Source of the DNA: Deltaproteobacteria bacterium
GTDB taxonomy: Bacteria > Myxococcota > JADLHZ01
NCBI GenBank assembly: GCA_020848545.1
Contig: JADLHZ010000084.1
Span: 1-64,000, forward strand
Length of the DNA: 64,000 bases
Reading direction: 5' to 3'
The notes under the pieces are model-generated. The model was not told where the DNA came from. It was given only the letters and a program-made list of their open reading frames with translations, and made no database searches. This document shows positions 22,080-31,923 of the stretch, in pieces. Position 1 is the stretch's first letter, and every line of letters starts with the position of its first letter. Position numbers and translations under genes: made by a program.

Positions 22080-23537
22080 CTACTGCGCGACCGTGTCTGT
22101 CGATCCCGACACGCCAGACACGACGAAGAGCGAGATCGTGTCGCCGGTCTTGCGCTTCCAGATGCCGTTCAAGCACGCGGTCGGCGTGCCGTTGTTCTCG
22201 TAGTACCAACCGTCGCCGCGCTCATCGACCGCCGAGCCGGTCAGCGGGATCACGTCGAAGCGCGCCTCGCCGAGCCGGCGCATTTTCAATTCGACGTTGT
22301 TCGGATCGTTGTCGAGCGGCGCCTTCTCGAGCGAGAAGCACTGCCGATCGGCCAGGTTCGCGAGCGCGAGCAAGGTCTGCGAGAAGTCGCGCTGGCAAAT
22401 CGTGTCCTTCAGATTCTCGAAGGTGTTCGTGAACGCGAACATGCGATCGTTCGCGAGCGCGATGCAGCAGTTGCCTTCGAGCGCGGCGTTCGCCTGCGGC
22501 GCCGGGCACGCGTTCGTCGGCGGGGTGCTCATCGCCTGCTGGCCGCACGCGTTGCCCGACGTCAGCGACGGCGTCTTCAGCTTGGTGAAGTTGCAGTACG
22601 ACTGGGGTTGCGACACCGGGTTCAAGTAGAAGCACGCGCAGTCATCGGTGGCGACGCTTTGGCCGCCGACGTCGCTGATGCGACACGACGCCGGTTGCAG
22701 CGTGCCGTTGCCGTCTTTCACCGACGACGAGATCAACCCGACGCGCACGAGCGTCTTGTCGCCGCCCTTTCTTTGGATGATCCGGTTCGCCCACACCGCC
22801 GGCGCGACCAGCTGATCGCGCTGCGAATAGCAGGAGTGCCCAAAGACCGTGCCAGGCGTCATGCGCGCGGTCACGGTGGCGAACACCGCCGCTTTGTCGT
22901 CGTCGTAAGAGCAGTCGCTCTCGTCCGTGACGAACACGATGACGAGCAGCGCGTCCTTGCGGAAGAACCCTTCGTTGGGGCCGCCCGGCATCGCCAGCAA
23001 AGGATCCAACGCGTTGAACGCGCTCTTCAACGGCTGCTCGACCGGGCTGCCGCCGGTCGTGATCGTGGAGTTGTCGCGCTTCAAGTAGTTGGCGAACTCG
23101 ACCGCCATCGCTTGCGGCGTGCCGAAGTCCTCGCGCTTCAGAAATCCGGGCTTGCCCGCCGGCGCCAAAAAGTGCCCGCAACGGCCGTGGCGCTTGTTTG
23201 CGAGGTCGACCGACGCCGAGACGCCCGGTGGATTGTCGCAGTTGCCGCCGGTGTCGTCCTGATTGTCGGTGGTCGTCACGGCGACGCGGAACTTGTTCTC
23301 GGTGGCGCTCAAGGCCTCGACGAAGCCTTGGATCGAGCAGCGCATGTTGTCGATCTCTTCGCCCATCGAGCCCGAGTTATCGAGCACGAACAAGATGTCG
23401 CTCTCGGACGGGACGTTGATCGTCACCTCCTTCTTGCTCGCTTCGACGATGCCTTCGGCCTGCTGCTGAAAGACGTAGCGCCGGCACGCGGCGAGCGAGA
23501 GCACGATGACAATATATGTAAGGCCGCGCCTGCCCAT
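22080..23537 (-). CDS. VWA-domain lipoprotein, cysteine-containing
   Basis: 485 aa with a lipoprotein signal (IVIVLSLAAC). The von Willebrand A domain starts at DILFVLDNSGSMGEEIDNM (DxSxS metal site) and continues to IVFVTDESDCSYDDDKAAVF. Later regions are Cys-rich (DDCACFYLNP, GNCCIALANDR) and end in a beta segment (GIWKRKTGDTISLFVVSGVS). Such proteins sit on the outer-membrane periplasmic face or cell surface and bind ligands in a Mg-dependent way; the ligand is unknown. It lies 50 nt downstream of the DUF4476/kinase pair on the same strand. A GTGTCTG/CAGACAC inverted repeat overlaps its last codons (22093-22121). A second VWA lipoprotein lies at 56957-59074. Confidence 0.83.
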   Translation of the reverse strand: MGRRGLTYIVIVLSLAACRRYVFQQQAEGIVEASKKEVTINVPSESDILFVLDNSGSMGEEIDNMRCSIQGFVEALSATENKFRVAVTTTDNQDDTGGNCDNPPGVSASVDLANKRHGRCGHFLAPAGKPGFLKREDFGTPQAMAVEFANYLKRDNSTITTGGSPVEQPLKSAFNALDPLLAMPGGPNEGFFRKDALLVIVFVTDESDCSYDDDKAAVFATVTARMTPGTVFGHSCYSQRDQLVAPAVWANRIIQRKGGDKTLVRVGLISSSVKDGNGTLQPASCRISDVGGQSVATDDCACFYLNPVSQPQSYCNFTKLKTPSLTSGNACGQQAMSTPPTNACPAPQANAALEGNCCIALANDRMFAFTNTFENLKDTICQRDFSQTLLALANLADRQCFSLEKAPLDNDPNNVELKMRRLGEARFDVIPLTGSAVDERGDGWYYENNGTPTACLNGIWKRKTGDTISLFVVSGVSGSTDTVAQ

Positions 23538-23587
23538 GGCTCGGACACTCTATCGCGCAGGGGAGGCGGGTGCCAAGAATCGGCCGT

Positions 23588-24268
23588 TCACTGGTCGATG
23601 GCGCAGTCGAACCAGTCCGACATCGGCTGACACACGTTCTTGTTCCACGCCGGCGGATCGATCACGCGCGCGCGCAGGAGCCGCCCAGCCGCGAGCTTCT
23701 CGTCGCGATAGAGGACGGCGTCGATCAGCGCCTTCGCCTGCGCTGCCGTGAAGGTGCGATCGCGCAAGTGCGCCCGCACCGCCCTCACTTGTGCCGACGC
23801 CGGCCGCTCGCTCGCCACGGCGCCCTGCATCTTCTGAACGTCGGCGTCGGTGATCGGCGCGAGCGCAAGGCAGATCGCCGGCTGCAAGCGCAGGCCGGTC
23901 GCCGCGACGATCGGCCCGACGATGAGCATGCCGGCGCCGGCGCGATCGGGCTGCGCGGCGTACCACGGCGGCACCGGCACGCGCGGCTCGAGATCGGCGA
24001 AGTTGTCCTTGTCGACGACGTAGGGGAACACGAGCACCGCGGCGTTGTGTCGCTGCGCAGGGGCGCTGAAGGTGAGATACACGCGCACTGCCTGCGCTGC
24101 GAGCAGCGCTGACTTCGCGACGTAGGTCTCCACGCGGCGCATGCGATCGCCGTCGGTCGAGTCGCGATCGAGCGCGCTCGCGAGCGCAGCGAAGGTCGCG
24201 TCGCTCGGCAGGCGCACGACCGGACAGCCCGCCTCGGCGACGGCCGCGAGCAAGAGCGCGAGGATCAC
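23588..24268 (-). CDS. Exported protein with two DUF4476-like repeats
   Basis: 226 aa from a GTG at 24268 whose GTGA overlaps the kinase stop by 4 nt. An upstream TTG would add only eight residues. An N-terminal hydrophobic signal (ILALLLAAVAEAG) precedes two related helical units. The first (about 22-75) has FAALASALDRDSTDGDRMRR and LLAAQAV. The second (about 150-210) has VQKMQGAVASERPASAQVRA, FTAAQAKALIDAVLYRDEKL. Both follow the DUF4476 pattern (Arg/Val-rich helix, then an xxAQ helix ending in a charged L). Between them lies a beta-rich stretch with WYAAQPDRAGAGMLIVGP. Function unknown. Coupling to a Ser/Thr kinase suggests it senses or reports an envelope state. Confidence 0.65.
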   Translation of the reverse strand: MILALLLAAVAEAGCPVVRLPSDATFAALASALDRDSTDGDRMRRVETYVAKSALLAAQAVRVYLTFSAPAQRHNAAVLVFPYVVDKDNFADLEPRVPVPPWYAAQPDRAGAGMLIVGPIVAATGLRLQPAICLALAPITDADVQKMQGAVASERPASAQVRAVRAHLRDRTFTAAQAKALIDAVLYRDEKLAAGRLLRARVIDPPAWNKNVCQPMSDWFDCAIDQ

Positions 24269-25491
24269 CTTTGGAACATCCGCTGCAGCCAAGCGCGCAA
24301 GCCGGCGAGCACCTCGGTCTCGGCGACGACCAGCCCCAAGAGCACGATGCTCGTCGCCGCGATCATCGACCAGAAGAGCACGCCGAGCGACTTCGGCGGC
24401 GGCGGCGGTCGCGGATGCGTGTCGGACTTTTCGAGCGGCAGGAGCTGCGGCTTCGCCTTCAACGCCGCTTCAATCTGCGGCGGCGCAGCCGGCTCCTTCG
24501 GCGCTTTCTTCTGCGTCAGCATGATCATCGTGTGGCGCGGATTGTCCTTCAGTTGGTCGAGCGGAATGAGCGTCGTGCTGTTCATGCCGGCCGACTCGTC
24601 ACGCGCGTGCATCAACAGCGCCTGCAACGCCCGGCGCGGGTCGTGGTGCGGACTCTTCGCGACGATGTGCGCGAGCTGCTCGCCGACCTGTCGCGCGCTT
24701 CCGAAGCGCTTCTCCGGATCGCGCTGGAGCAGCTTGTGCACGAGGCGCGAGTACTCTTCCGGCACGTCGTTGCGCGTCTCTAGCAAGCTCGCGCACTTCA
24801 CCTCGCTCACGTTCTTAAGGATCTTGTGCATCGAGTTGCCGGCGAACGCGTGCACGCCGGTGACCAAGAAGTAGAGCAGGCTGCCGAGCGAGAACAGATC
24901 CGACGCTGGCCCGACTTGCTGCGGCGTCAGCACTTGCTCGGGCGACATGTACATCGGCGAGCCAGCGAGCGTCGTGTTGTGGCTCGCGAGCGTGTGCTTC
25001 ATGGCGCTGCGATAGTCGCGCGCGATGCCGAAGTCGCAGAGCACGACGCGGCCGTCCGGCTCCAGGAACACGTTCTCGGGCTTCACGTCGCGGTGGATGA
25101 TGCCGCTCGCGTGCGCGTGCGTGAGGGCGAGACAGATCTCGTGCCCCGCGGCGGCGGCGTGCGACGCGCTCATCGGCTTACCGCGCTTCTCCACGATGTC
25201 GAGCAGCGTCTGGCCGCTCAAGCGCTCGACGACGAGATAAATGATCTCGGAGTCTGGGCCCGAGTAGTCGTGAAGCGCGATGATGTTCGGGTGGTGCAGC
25301 TTGGCGATCGCGCGCGCTTCTCGGTGAAAGAGCGAGCGCGCCGTGGGATCGCCGGCGACTTCGGGCGAGATCACCTTCAGCGCCACTTCGCGATCGAGCT
25401 TCGTGTCTTTGGCGAGGTAGACCATGCCGGTCGCGCCCTGGCCGAGCGAGGCCAGGAGCTCGTAGCGGTCGATCTTCGCGTTGGCTTGCAT
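24265..25491 (-). CDS. Eukaryotic-type Ser/Thr protein kinase with C-terminal membrane anchor
   Basis: 408 aa from the ATG at 25491. Kinase domain (about 10-275): glycine loop LGQGATGMVY (16-25), Lys39 in VALKVIS, catalytic HRDVKPEN (Asp135), DFG (153-155) and SPMYMSPEQ in the activation segment. A long proline-rich linker (PRPPPPPKS) leads to one membrane helix (SLGVLFWSMIAATSIVLLGL) near the C-terminus with a short tail, so the kinase faces the cytoplasm. All catalytic residues are present, so it should be active. It overlaps the DUF4476 gene by 4 nt, and the VWA lipoprotein follows. The nearby FHA-domain protein is a plausible reader of its phosphorylation, though this is inference. It diverges from the flavoprotein gene across 51 nt. 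Confidence 0.9.
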   Translation of the reverse strand: MQANAKIDRYELLASLGQGATGMVYLAKDTKLDREVALKVISPEVAGDPTARSLFHREARAIAKLHHPNIIALHDYSGPDSEIIYLVVERLSGQTLLDIVEKRGKPMSASHAAAAGHEICLALTHAHASGIIHRDVKPENVFLEPDGRVVLCDFGIARDYRSAMKHTLASHNTTLAGSPMYMSPEQVLTPQQVGPASDLFSLGSLLYFLVTGVHAFAGNSMHKILKNVSEVKCASLLETRNDVPEEYSRLVHKLLQRDPEKRFGSARQVGEQLAHIVAKSPHHDPRRALQALLMHARDESAGMNSTTLIPLDQLKDNPRHTMIMLTQKKAPKEPAAPPQIEAALKAKPQLLPLEKSDTHPRPPPPPKSLGVLFWSMIAATSIVLLGLVVAETEVLAGLRAWLQRMFQR

Positions 25492-25542
25492 CCGCTGAGG
25501 CACACTGTAGCCGTTGCGCACGCTTTGCAATATGTTGGCCCC

Positions 25543-26946
<1,404 letters not shown>

Positions 26947-28470
26947 GCGCGAACGCGAAGAGCACGCCGATGACCGCGCCGCTCACGTGCGCCGCCATGG
27001 CGATGCGCGGGGTGAACAAGTCGAACAACGCCTGCGCGCCGAAGATCACCGCGAAGAGCCCGATGCGTTGCAGCAAGTGCGCGCGCCGCGTCTGCAACCA
27101 CTCGCCGATCGTCGCGCCGAGCAAGCCGCCGATGATGCCCATGACGCAGCCGGAAGCGCCGACGAGCACGTCCGCCTGCGCGAGCGTGGAGCCCGAGTCC
27201 TGCATCCACGCGTGGAACAAGGCGTATGCGCCCATGCTGCCGACGCCGGCGCCGAGGTAGAGCACGAAGAAGCGCCAGCGGCCGAGCATGCGCTCCAACG
27301 CCGCGCCGAAGACCACGAGCGCGATCACGTTCATCACGACGTGCAGCCAGCCGAAGTGGAGAAAGCACGCGCTGAGCAGGCGCCACGCGTCGCGCCAGGA
27401 TTCCAAAGGAAGTACGAGCGCGCCGAGGCGGATCAAGTTCTCGGTGTCGAGCGCGCCGCCCGGAAGCTCGACGGCGAACATCGCCAAGTTGACGACGACG
27501 AACGCCGTCGTGACGCTGGCGAAGCGCAGGACGCCGTGCTCGCGCACGAACGCGTCGCGGTCGGCGACGGCGTCGCGCTCCAAGCGATCGAGGCGCGCCG
27601 TCTGCTCGTCGGTGAGCGCCGGCCGCACCACGCCGCGCGCGAGGCGATGATCGATCGCCCGGCGCACGGCGGGTCCCACGCCCGCCGACGCGAACGCCGA
27701 ACGCGCCAGTGCCTCGTCACCTGCCGCGAGCGCAGCGGTGCCGCGCCAGTACGCCTTCACATCGACAGGGTACGCGCGCAGCGGGCCGTCGAGCATCGCG
27801 TCGACGATCTGCGAACGCCCGGTGAAGGCGCCGATGACGAGCCGCACGTTGGCCCACGGCTCGACGGGCAGGCCGTGCTGCTCGCGTGCCGCCGCCAGCA
27901 TCTCCGTGATCGCGCCAGTCTCGCCGAGCGCGCGCACGTACACCGCGGCGAGCACCGGGTTTCGCAGGCGCACGAGATCCTGCTCGATGAAGTCGCGCAT
28001 GCCCGAGAAGTCGTCGTCGAGGCGCATCGCGTGAATGCGCGCGTAATCCGCCGCCGGGCCGCCACGCTCGACCAACGCTCGCAACGCCGCCCGCGCTTCT
28101 TCGAAGTCACCGCGATCGACGAGCGCAGACGCTTCGAACAAACGGACCTGGTCCGCAAAGAGGCCGAAGGGATGCAGGATGCCCGCGAGCTGCAAGAGCC
28201 GGTGGGTCAACGCGTGCCGGCTGCGATGCGCGGCGGCGTTCGCCAGGCGCACGAGCCACGCCGGCGCGATGACAGTCAGGGCGAAGATCGGCGCCGTCGC
28301 GTAGCCGGCGATGTCCGGCGCGAAGACGAGGCCGGCCGTGAGCAGCGCCGCGTTGACGCCGTACACGAAGTACCAAGACGGCGCGCGGAAGCGTTGCAGG
28401 ATGAACAGCGCGGCGGTGTTGCCGACGGAGCCGAGCCCGACGAGCCAGCACAGGATGAGGTTCGGATCCA

Positions 28471-29706
28471 TCAGTACAAAATGCGAGTACGGATATTCGT
28501 CGACAGCTCCGAGATCTCCTTGCGCACTTCGTTCGAGACATCGTGATCGAGGTCCATCATCAAGTAGCCGATGTGCGGATCGGTCGCGAGCAGCTGGCTA
28601 TGGATGTTCGCTTGCAGCTTGCTCACGATGCCGTTGATGCTCGAGAGCACGCCCGGAACGTTCCTGTGCACGTTCAAGATGCGGTGCTTGCCTGGCTCGA
28701 TCGGCAGCTCGATCTGCGGGAAGTTCACGGCGCCTGTCGTCGCCCCGGCGTTGATGAACTTCATCAGGCTCGTCGATACCTCGCGGCCGATCGCTTCCTG
28801 TGCCTCTTCGGTCGACCCGCCGATGTGTGGCGACAGGATCACGTTCGGTAGGTTGCGCAGCTCGCTCGTGAAGTTGTCGCCGTTCGCCTCGGGCTCATCC
28901 GGATACACGTCGACCGCGGCGCCGCCGATGTGGCCTTCTTTGATCGCCGCCGCCAACGCTGGCATCGCGACGACCGTGCCGCGGCTGATGTTGAGCAAGT
29001 GGCTGCCTGGCTTCATCAGCTTCAGCTCGCGCTCGCCGATCATGTTGTGCGTCTTTGGCGTGGCGGGAACGTGCAGGGTGACGAAGTCCGCCTCGCGCAG
29101 CACGGCGTCGAGCGTCGCCACCGGCCGGTTGTTGCCGAGCGGGAGCTTCGTCGCGATGTCGTAGAACACGACCCGCATGCCGAGCATCTCGGCGAGGATG
29201 CCCACCTGCGAGCCGATGTGGCCGTAGCCGACGATGCCGATCGTCTTGCCGCGCACCTCATGGCAGTTCGCCGAGATCTTGCGCCATTTTCCTTCATGCA
29301 CTTCTCGTGAGCGATCGAAGAGCTGGCGGGCGAGGGCGATCACCTCGGCGATGACCAGCTCGGCGACGCTGCGTGTGTTCGAGAAGGGCGCGTTGAACAC
29401 CGGCACGCCCATCTTGTTGCACTCGTCGACGTCGACTTGGTTCGTGCCGATGCAGAAGCAGCCGAGAGAGAGCAGGCGCTTGGCGTTCTTCAGGTGCTTT
29501 GCCCGCACCTGCGTCTTCGAGCGGATGCCGAGCACGTGCACATCGCTCAGCGCCGCGGTGAGCTCATCGTCGGACAGCGCTCCTTTCTTCGTCTCGACGG
29601 CGAAGCCTTGTTCTTGGAACGCCGAGATCGCGCTCTGATGCACGTTCTCGAGCAGGAGCACTTTGATCTTGTCCTTGGGATACGAGGTCTTTTCCGGCGA
29701 GATCAT
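28471..29706 (-). CDS. serA: D-3-phosphoglycerate dehydrogenase
   Basis: 411 aa, the E. coli-type length. It oxidises 3-phosphoglycerate with NAD to start serine synthesis. Rossmann motif GIVGYGHIGSQVGILAEMLG with the acidic FYD strand end, substrate/catalytic segments NAPFSNTRSVAE, SRGTVV and SPHIGGSTEEAQ (catalytic His), and a C-terminal ACT domain (about 338-411; HRNVPGVLSSINGIVSKLQA, IGYLMMDLDHDVS). ACT domains give serine feedback control. The gene is followed by the coupled rhomboid protease. No serC or serB is in view. A D-2-hydroxyacid oxidase is encoded nearby on the opposite strand. Confidence 0.95.
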   Translation of the reverse strand: MISPEKTSYPKDKIKVLLLENVHQSAISAFQEQGFAVETKKGALSDDELTAALSDVHVLGIRSKTQVRAKHLKNAKRLLSLGCFCIGTNQVDVDECNKMGVPVFNAPFSNTRSVAELVIAEVIALARQLFDRSREVHEGKWRKISANCHEVRGKTIGIVGYGHIGSQVGILAEMLGMRVVFYDIATKLPLGNNRPVATLDAVLREADFVTLHVPATPKTHNMIGERELKLMKPGSHLLNISRGTVVAMPALAAAIKEGHIGGAAVDVYPDEPEANGDNFTSELRNLPNVILSPHIGGSTEEAQEAIGREVSTSLMKFINAGATTGAVNFPQIELPIEPGKHRILNVHRNVPGVLSSINGIVSKLQANIHSQLLATDPHIGYLMMDLDHDVSNEVRKEISELSTNIRTRILY

Positions 29707-29729
29707 ACGCCCAAGGTCATAGCACGGGA

Positions 29730-30308
29730 TCAGGCGACAGTCTTCGGAGCCTCGATTGCGGCGTCGTCCTCTTTGCGGGTGGCGTTCGCCTGCAGGACGA
29801 CGCGCGACTTCTGAGCGCGGCGCGCTTGATCGTCTTCGAACTTCTGTGTGCCGACGTACGGCTTGCGCGTGCCCATGATGTCATCGAACCACGGCTTCGT
29901 CACGCACCAGTTCTGGTTCTGGTCCGGCCCGAGGTGGTGATCCACGTGCCACGGCAGGTGCTTCTTTCCCCACTCTGGATCCAGGTGCGAGCGCTTGTGT
30001 ACGCGATAATAATTGATGCCCGCGTACCACACGGTCATCGTGAAGAAGGGCGCGATCGGAAAGAGCGGCAAGTGCGCGATCGCCATGCCGACGAGGCCGA
30101 GGGCTTCCTTCGTCTGCGGGCTCCATGAAAGAAGGCTGCGCTTGTAGTTGGGATCGTATTGGTTATGCTCGCGGGCGGCGCGGTGGTGCTCGTGCCAGTG
30201 AAAGGCCCAGAAATTTTGCTTATTCTTGCCGAGTCCGTGCAGTACGTACTTGTGGATGAGCCATTCGCCTGCGTTCGCGTAGAGGAGGCCAAGGGGGATT
30301 CCGATCAT
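29730..30308 (-). CDS. Fatty-acid-hydroxylase/sterol-desaturase-superfamily membrane protein
   Basis: 192 aa. Histidine clusters HKYVLH, HWHEHH and LPWHVDHH are the di-iron ligand pattern of the fatty acid hydroxylase superfamily, and two hydrophobic stretches (MIGIPLGLLYANAGEWL, AHLPLFPIAPFFTMTVWYAG) fit membrane embedding. It is shorter than typical sterol desaturases but keeps all three His boxes. A hydroxylation or desaturation of a lipid chain or carotenoid is likely; the substrate is unknown. It diverges from a TetR regulator across 81 nt containing a TGACTgtttAGTCA palindrome, so repression by that regulator is likely. The C-terminal ~30 residues are charged and probably cytoplasmic. 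Confidence 0.78.
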   Translation of the reverse strand: MIGIPLGLLYANAGEWLIHKYVLHGLGKNKQNFWAFHWHEHHRAAREHNQYDPNYKRSLLSWSPQTKEALGLVGMAIAHLPLFPIAPFFTMTVWYAGINYYRVHKRSHLDPEWGKKHLPWHVDHHLGPDQNQNWCVTKPWFDDIMGTRKPYVGTQKFEDDQARRAQKSRVVLQANATRKEDDAAIEAPKTVA

Positions 30309-30345
30309 CGAAGCACCAAGCCGTTTGAGGACAACCGTTTAATGA

Positions 30346-30379
30346 TGACTGTTTAGTCACCATATCGAGTATCGGTCAA
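30346..30379 (-). promoter_or_regulatory. Promoter and operator candidate for the hydroxylase gene
   Basis: On the minus strand, TTGACC (30379-30374) is followed after 17 nt by CTAAAC (30356-30351). The palindrome TGACTGTTTAGTCA (30346-30359) covers this -10 position. Binding of the divergently encoded TetR protein there would block both genes. The spacing is sound, the -10 match weak. Confidence 0.4.
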
Positions 30380-30389
30380 GCGAAAGATC

Positions 30390-31082
30390 ATGATGCGCAA
30401 AACCGCGACGAAAAACGCGACGACAACACGCAAGAAGCCGTCACCCCGGCTGGCGCGGCCGGGGCCGATCGGCGGCAAGCGCGACGAGAACAGAAAGCAG
30501 CGCCGTGCCGAGTTCGAGACGGCGGCGCTCGAGCTGTTCTTGCGCCAGGGCATCGAGGGCACGACGATTGACGACATCGTCGAGCGCACGGGCGCCGCGA
30601 AGGGCAGCTTCTATCGCTATTACGAGGACAAGCGCGACATCGTGCTCGCGCTCCTGCAGCCGGTGAAGGAGTCGCTCGACGAAGTGTTTGGCAACGTCGC
30701 CGGTTCGGTCGAAGCGGCGCGCTCGCCGCCCGAGCTGATGGAGACTTACCAAATGCTCGCGCTGTCGATCTCGGGCGTGATCTTCTCGAACCAACGCCTC
30801 GTGCTCCTCTATTTGCAAGAGAGCCGTTCGCCCGGCGTCGGCGCCCGCGAGCCGGTCGTCGCGCTGGCCGACAGTATGAAGAAGGCCGCGCTGCGCCTCA
30901 CCTTGGTGGCGCACGAGCACAAGCTCCTGCGCGATCTCGATCCGCGCGTGACGTCGTTGGCCGTGCTCGGCGCGTCGGAGCAGCTGCTCTTCGAATTGTT
31001 CCGCGACGGAACGCTCGGCGAGCCGCTGAAGATGGCTGAGGCGCTGATCTCGATGGTGCTCGACGGCCTACGGCCCGATTGA
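30390..31082 (+). CDS. TetR-family transcriptional regulator
   Basis: 230 aa. A basic N-terminal extension of about 30 residues precedes the HTH domain (EFETAALELFLRQGIEGTTI, DDIVERTGAAKGSFYRYYED), the classic TetR pattern with the YRYY recognition-helix end. The C-terminal ligand domain is helical (residues about 85-225) and I cannot name an inducer. Divergent arrangement with the hydroxylase and the intervening palindrome indicate local autoregulation and repression of that gene. By family analogy (FadR-like TetR proteins of lipid metabolism) the ligand may be an acyl-CoA; this is inference. Confidence 0.88.
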   Translation: MMRKTATKNATTTRKKPSPRLARPGPIGGKRDENRKQRRAEFETAALELFLRQGIEGTTIDDIVERTGAAKGSFYRYYEDKRDIVLALLQPVKESLDEVFGNVAGSVEAARSPPELMETYQMLALSISGVIFSNQRLVLLYLQESRSPGVGAREPVVALADSMKKAALRLTLVAHEHKLLRDLDPRVTSLAVLGASEQLLFELFRDGTLGEPLKMAEALISMVLDGLRPD

Positions 31083-31162
31083 CCCTCGTGGCCGTCGCAC
31101 CTGGCCGTGGCACTTGGCCGAAACTTTGATTCTTTGAAACACGCGCCCGACAATTGCGGCGT

Positions 31163-31771
31163 ATGGTCGTTCTCTTCCTCCTCCTGTCCTCACTCCCCGC
31201 CGAAGGCACGGTGATCATCGGTGACTCGCAAGCGACCGGGCTAAAGAACGCGGGCGTCCTCACCACGCTCGGCGTCGACATCCACGCGTTCTCCGGAAAG
31301 AGCAGCGCGTTCTTCGTCGATTGGCTGCGAAAGAACCCGCGCGTCGTGGAGAACCGCACGGTCGTCTACTTCCAGCTCGGCGGCAACGACGTGACCGCCG
31401 GCGAGTCGCTCGAGACCATCAAGCTGAACGTCGCCCTGCTCGCCCGCATCGCCAAGACGGCGAGCCCGAAAGCGCGCGTCGTCTTCGGCGCCGTGCCGGT
31501 GCGCGGGCAGTGGTTCGACGCGCAGAAGCGGACGAAGCCCGAGCTGACCGCGCAAAAAGAGCGCACGTTCAACGCGCTGAATCAGTGGCTGCAGCAGGGC
31601 GAGCATGCGGACTTCTCGACCTTCGCAACGAACCCGCTGGTCAGCGACCCCGAAGTGCCGCGCTTCGTCCGGCAAGAGTACCGCCGCGCCGGCGCCCCCG
31701 ACGTACACCTGAACCGGCGCGGCTACGTCGCCCTCTCGACCGCCCTCGCCGCCCTCGTCCTTCACAACTGA
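31163..31771 (+). CDS. Exported SGNH/GDSL-type hydrolase
   Basis: 202 aa from the ATG at 31163; an in-frame TTG lies 9 nt upstream. A signal peptide (MVVLFLLLSSLPAEG) is followed by the SGNH blocks: IIGDSQATGL (nucleophile Ser in block I), GGND (block III Asn) and DVHLNRRGY (block V Asp-x-x-His). This points to an esterase, for example an acetyl or lipid esterase acting on envelope polysaccharide or lipid; the substrate cannot be deduced. Two of the three usual block II residues are less clear. The gap to the metallophosphoesterase downstream contains the 40-bp palindromic element. Confidence 0.72.
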   Translation: MVVLFLLLSSLPAEGTVIIGDSQATGLKNAGVLTTLGVDIHAFSGKSSAFFVDWLRKNPRVVENRTVVYFQLGGNDVTAGESLETIKLNVALLARIAKTASPKARVVFGAVPVRGQWFDAQKRTKPELTAQKERTFNALNQWLQQGEHADFSTFATNPLVSDPEVPRFVRQEYRRAGAPDVHLNRRGYVALSTALAALVLHN

Positions 31772-31795
31772 CGCGCCGCGTCTCAGTGTCCCCCG

Positions 31796-31858
31796 CCGAA
31801 AAGGGACCGGGGAGCGCTCCCCGGTCCCTTTTCGGAGTGCTCCCCGGTCCCTTTTCGG
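31796..31858. repeat. GAAAAGGGACCGGGGAGC element, head-to-head copy with perfect 40-bp palindrome
   Basis: The left half CCGAAAAGGGACCGGGGAGC (31796-31815) is followed directly by its exact reverse complement (31816-31835), a perfect 40-bp palindrome. A third inverted unit GCTCCCCGGTCCCTTTTCGG follows at 31839-31858. It starts 25 nt after the SGNH hydrolase stop and 66 nt before the metallophosphoesterase start. It could act as a terminator (stem ending in TTTT) or be a mobile palindrome. Confidence 0.88.
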
Positions 31859-31923
31859 GGCGGATTCGGGGCGTTTTTCACGCAGGGGCACCTTTTGCCG
31901 CGGCGAGGTATATTATTAGAACG

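Noticed and set aside
24826-25542. N-terminal extension of the FAD-linked oxidase
   Set aside because: Antisense to the kinase gene; the FAD domain starts correctly from the GTG at 25543.
31796-31858. Insertion sequence at the 40-bp palindrome
   Set aside because: No transposase or other coding sequence lies between or beside the units; it is kept only as a repeat element.
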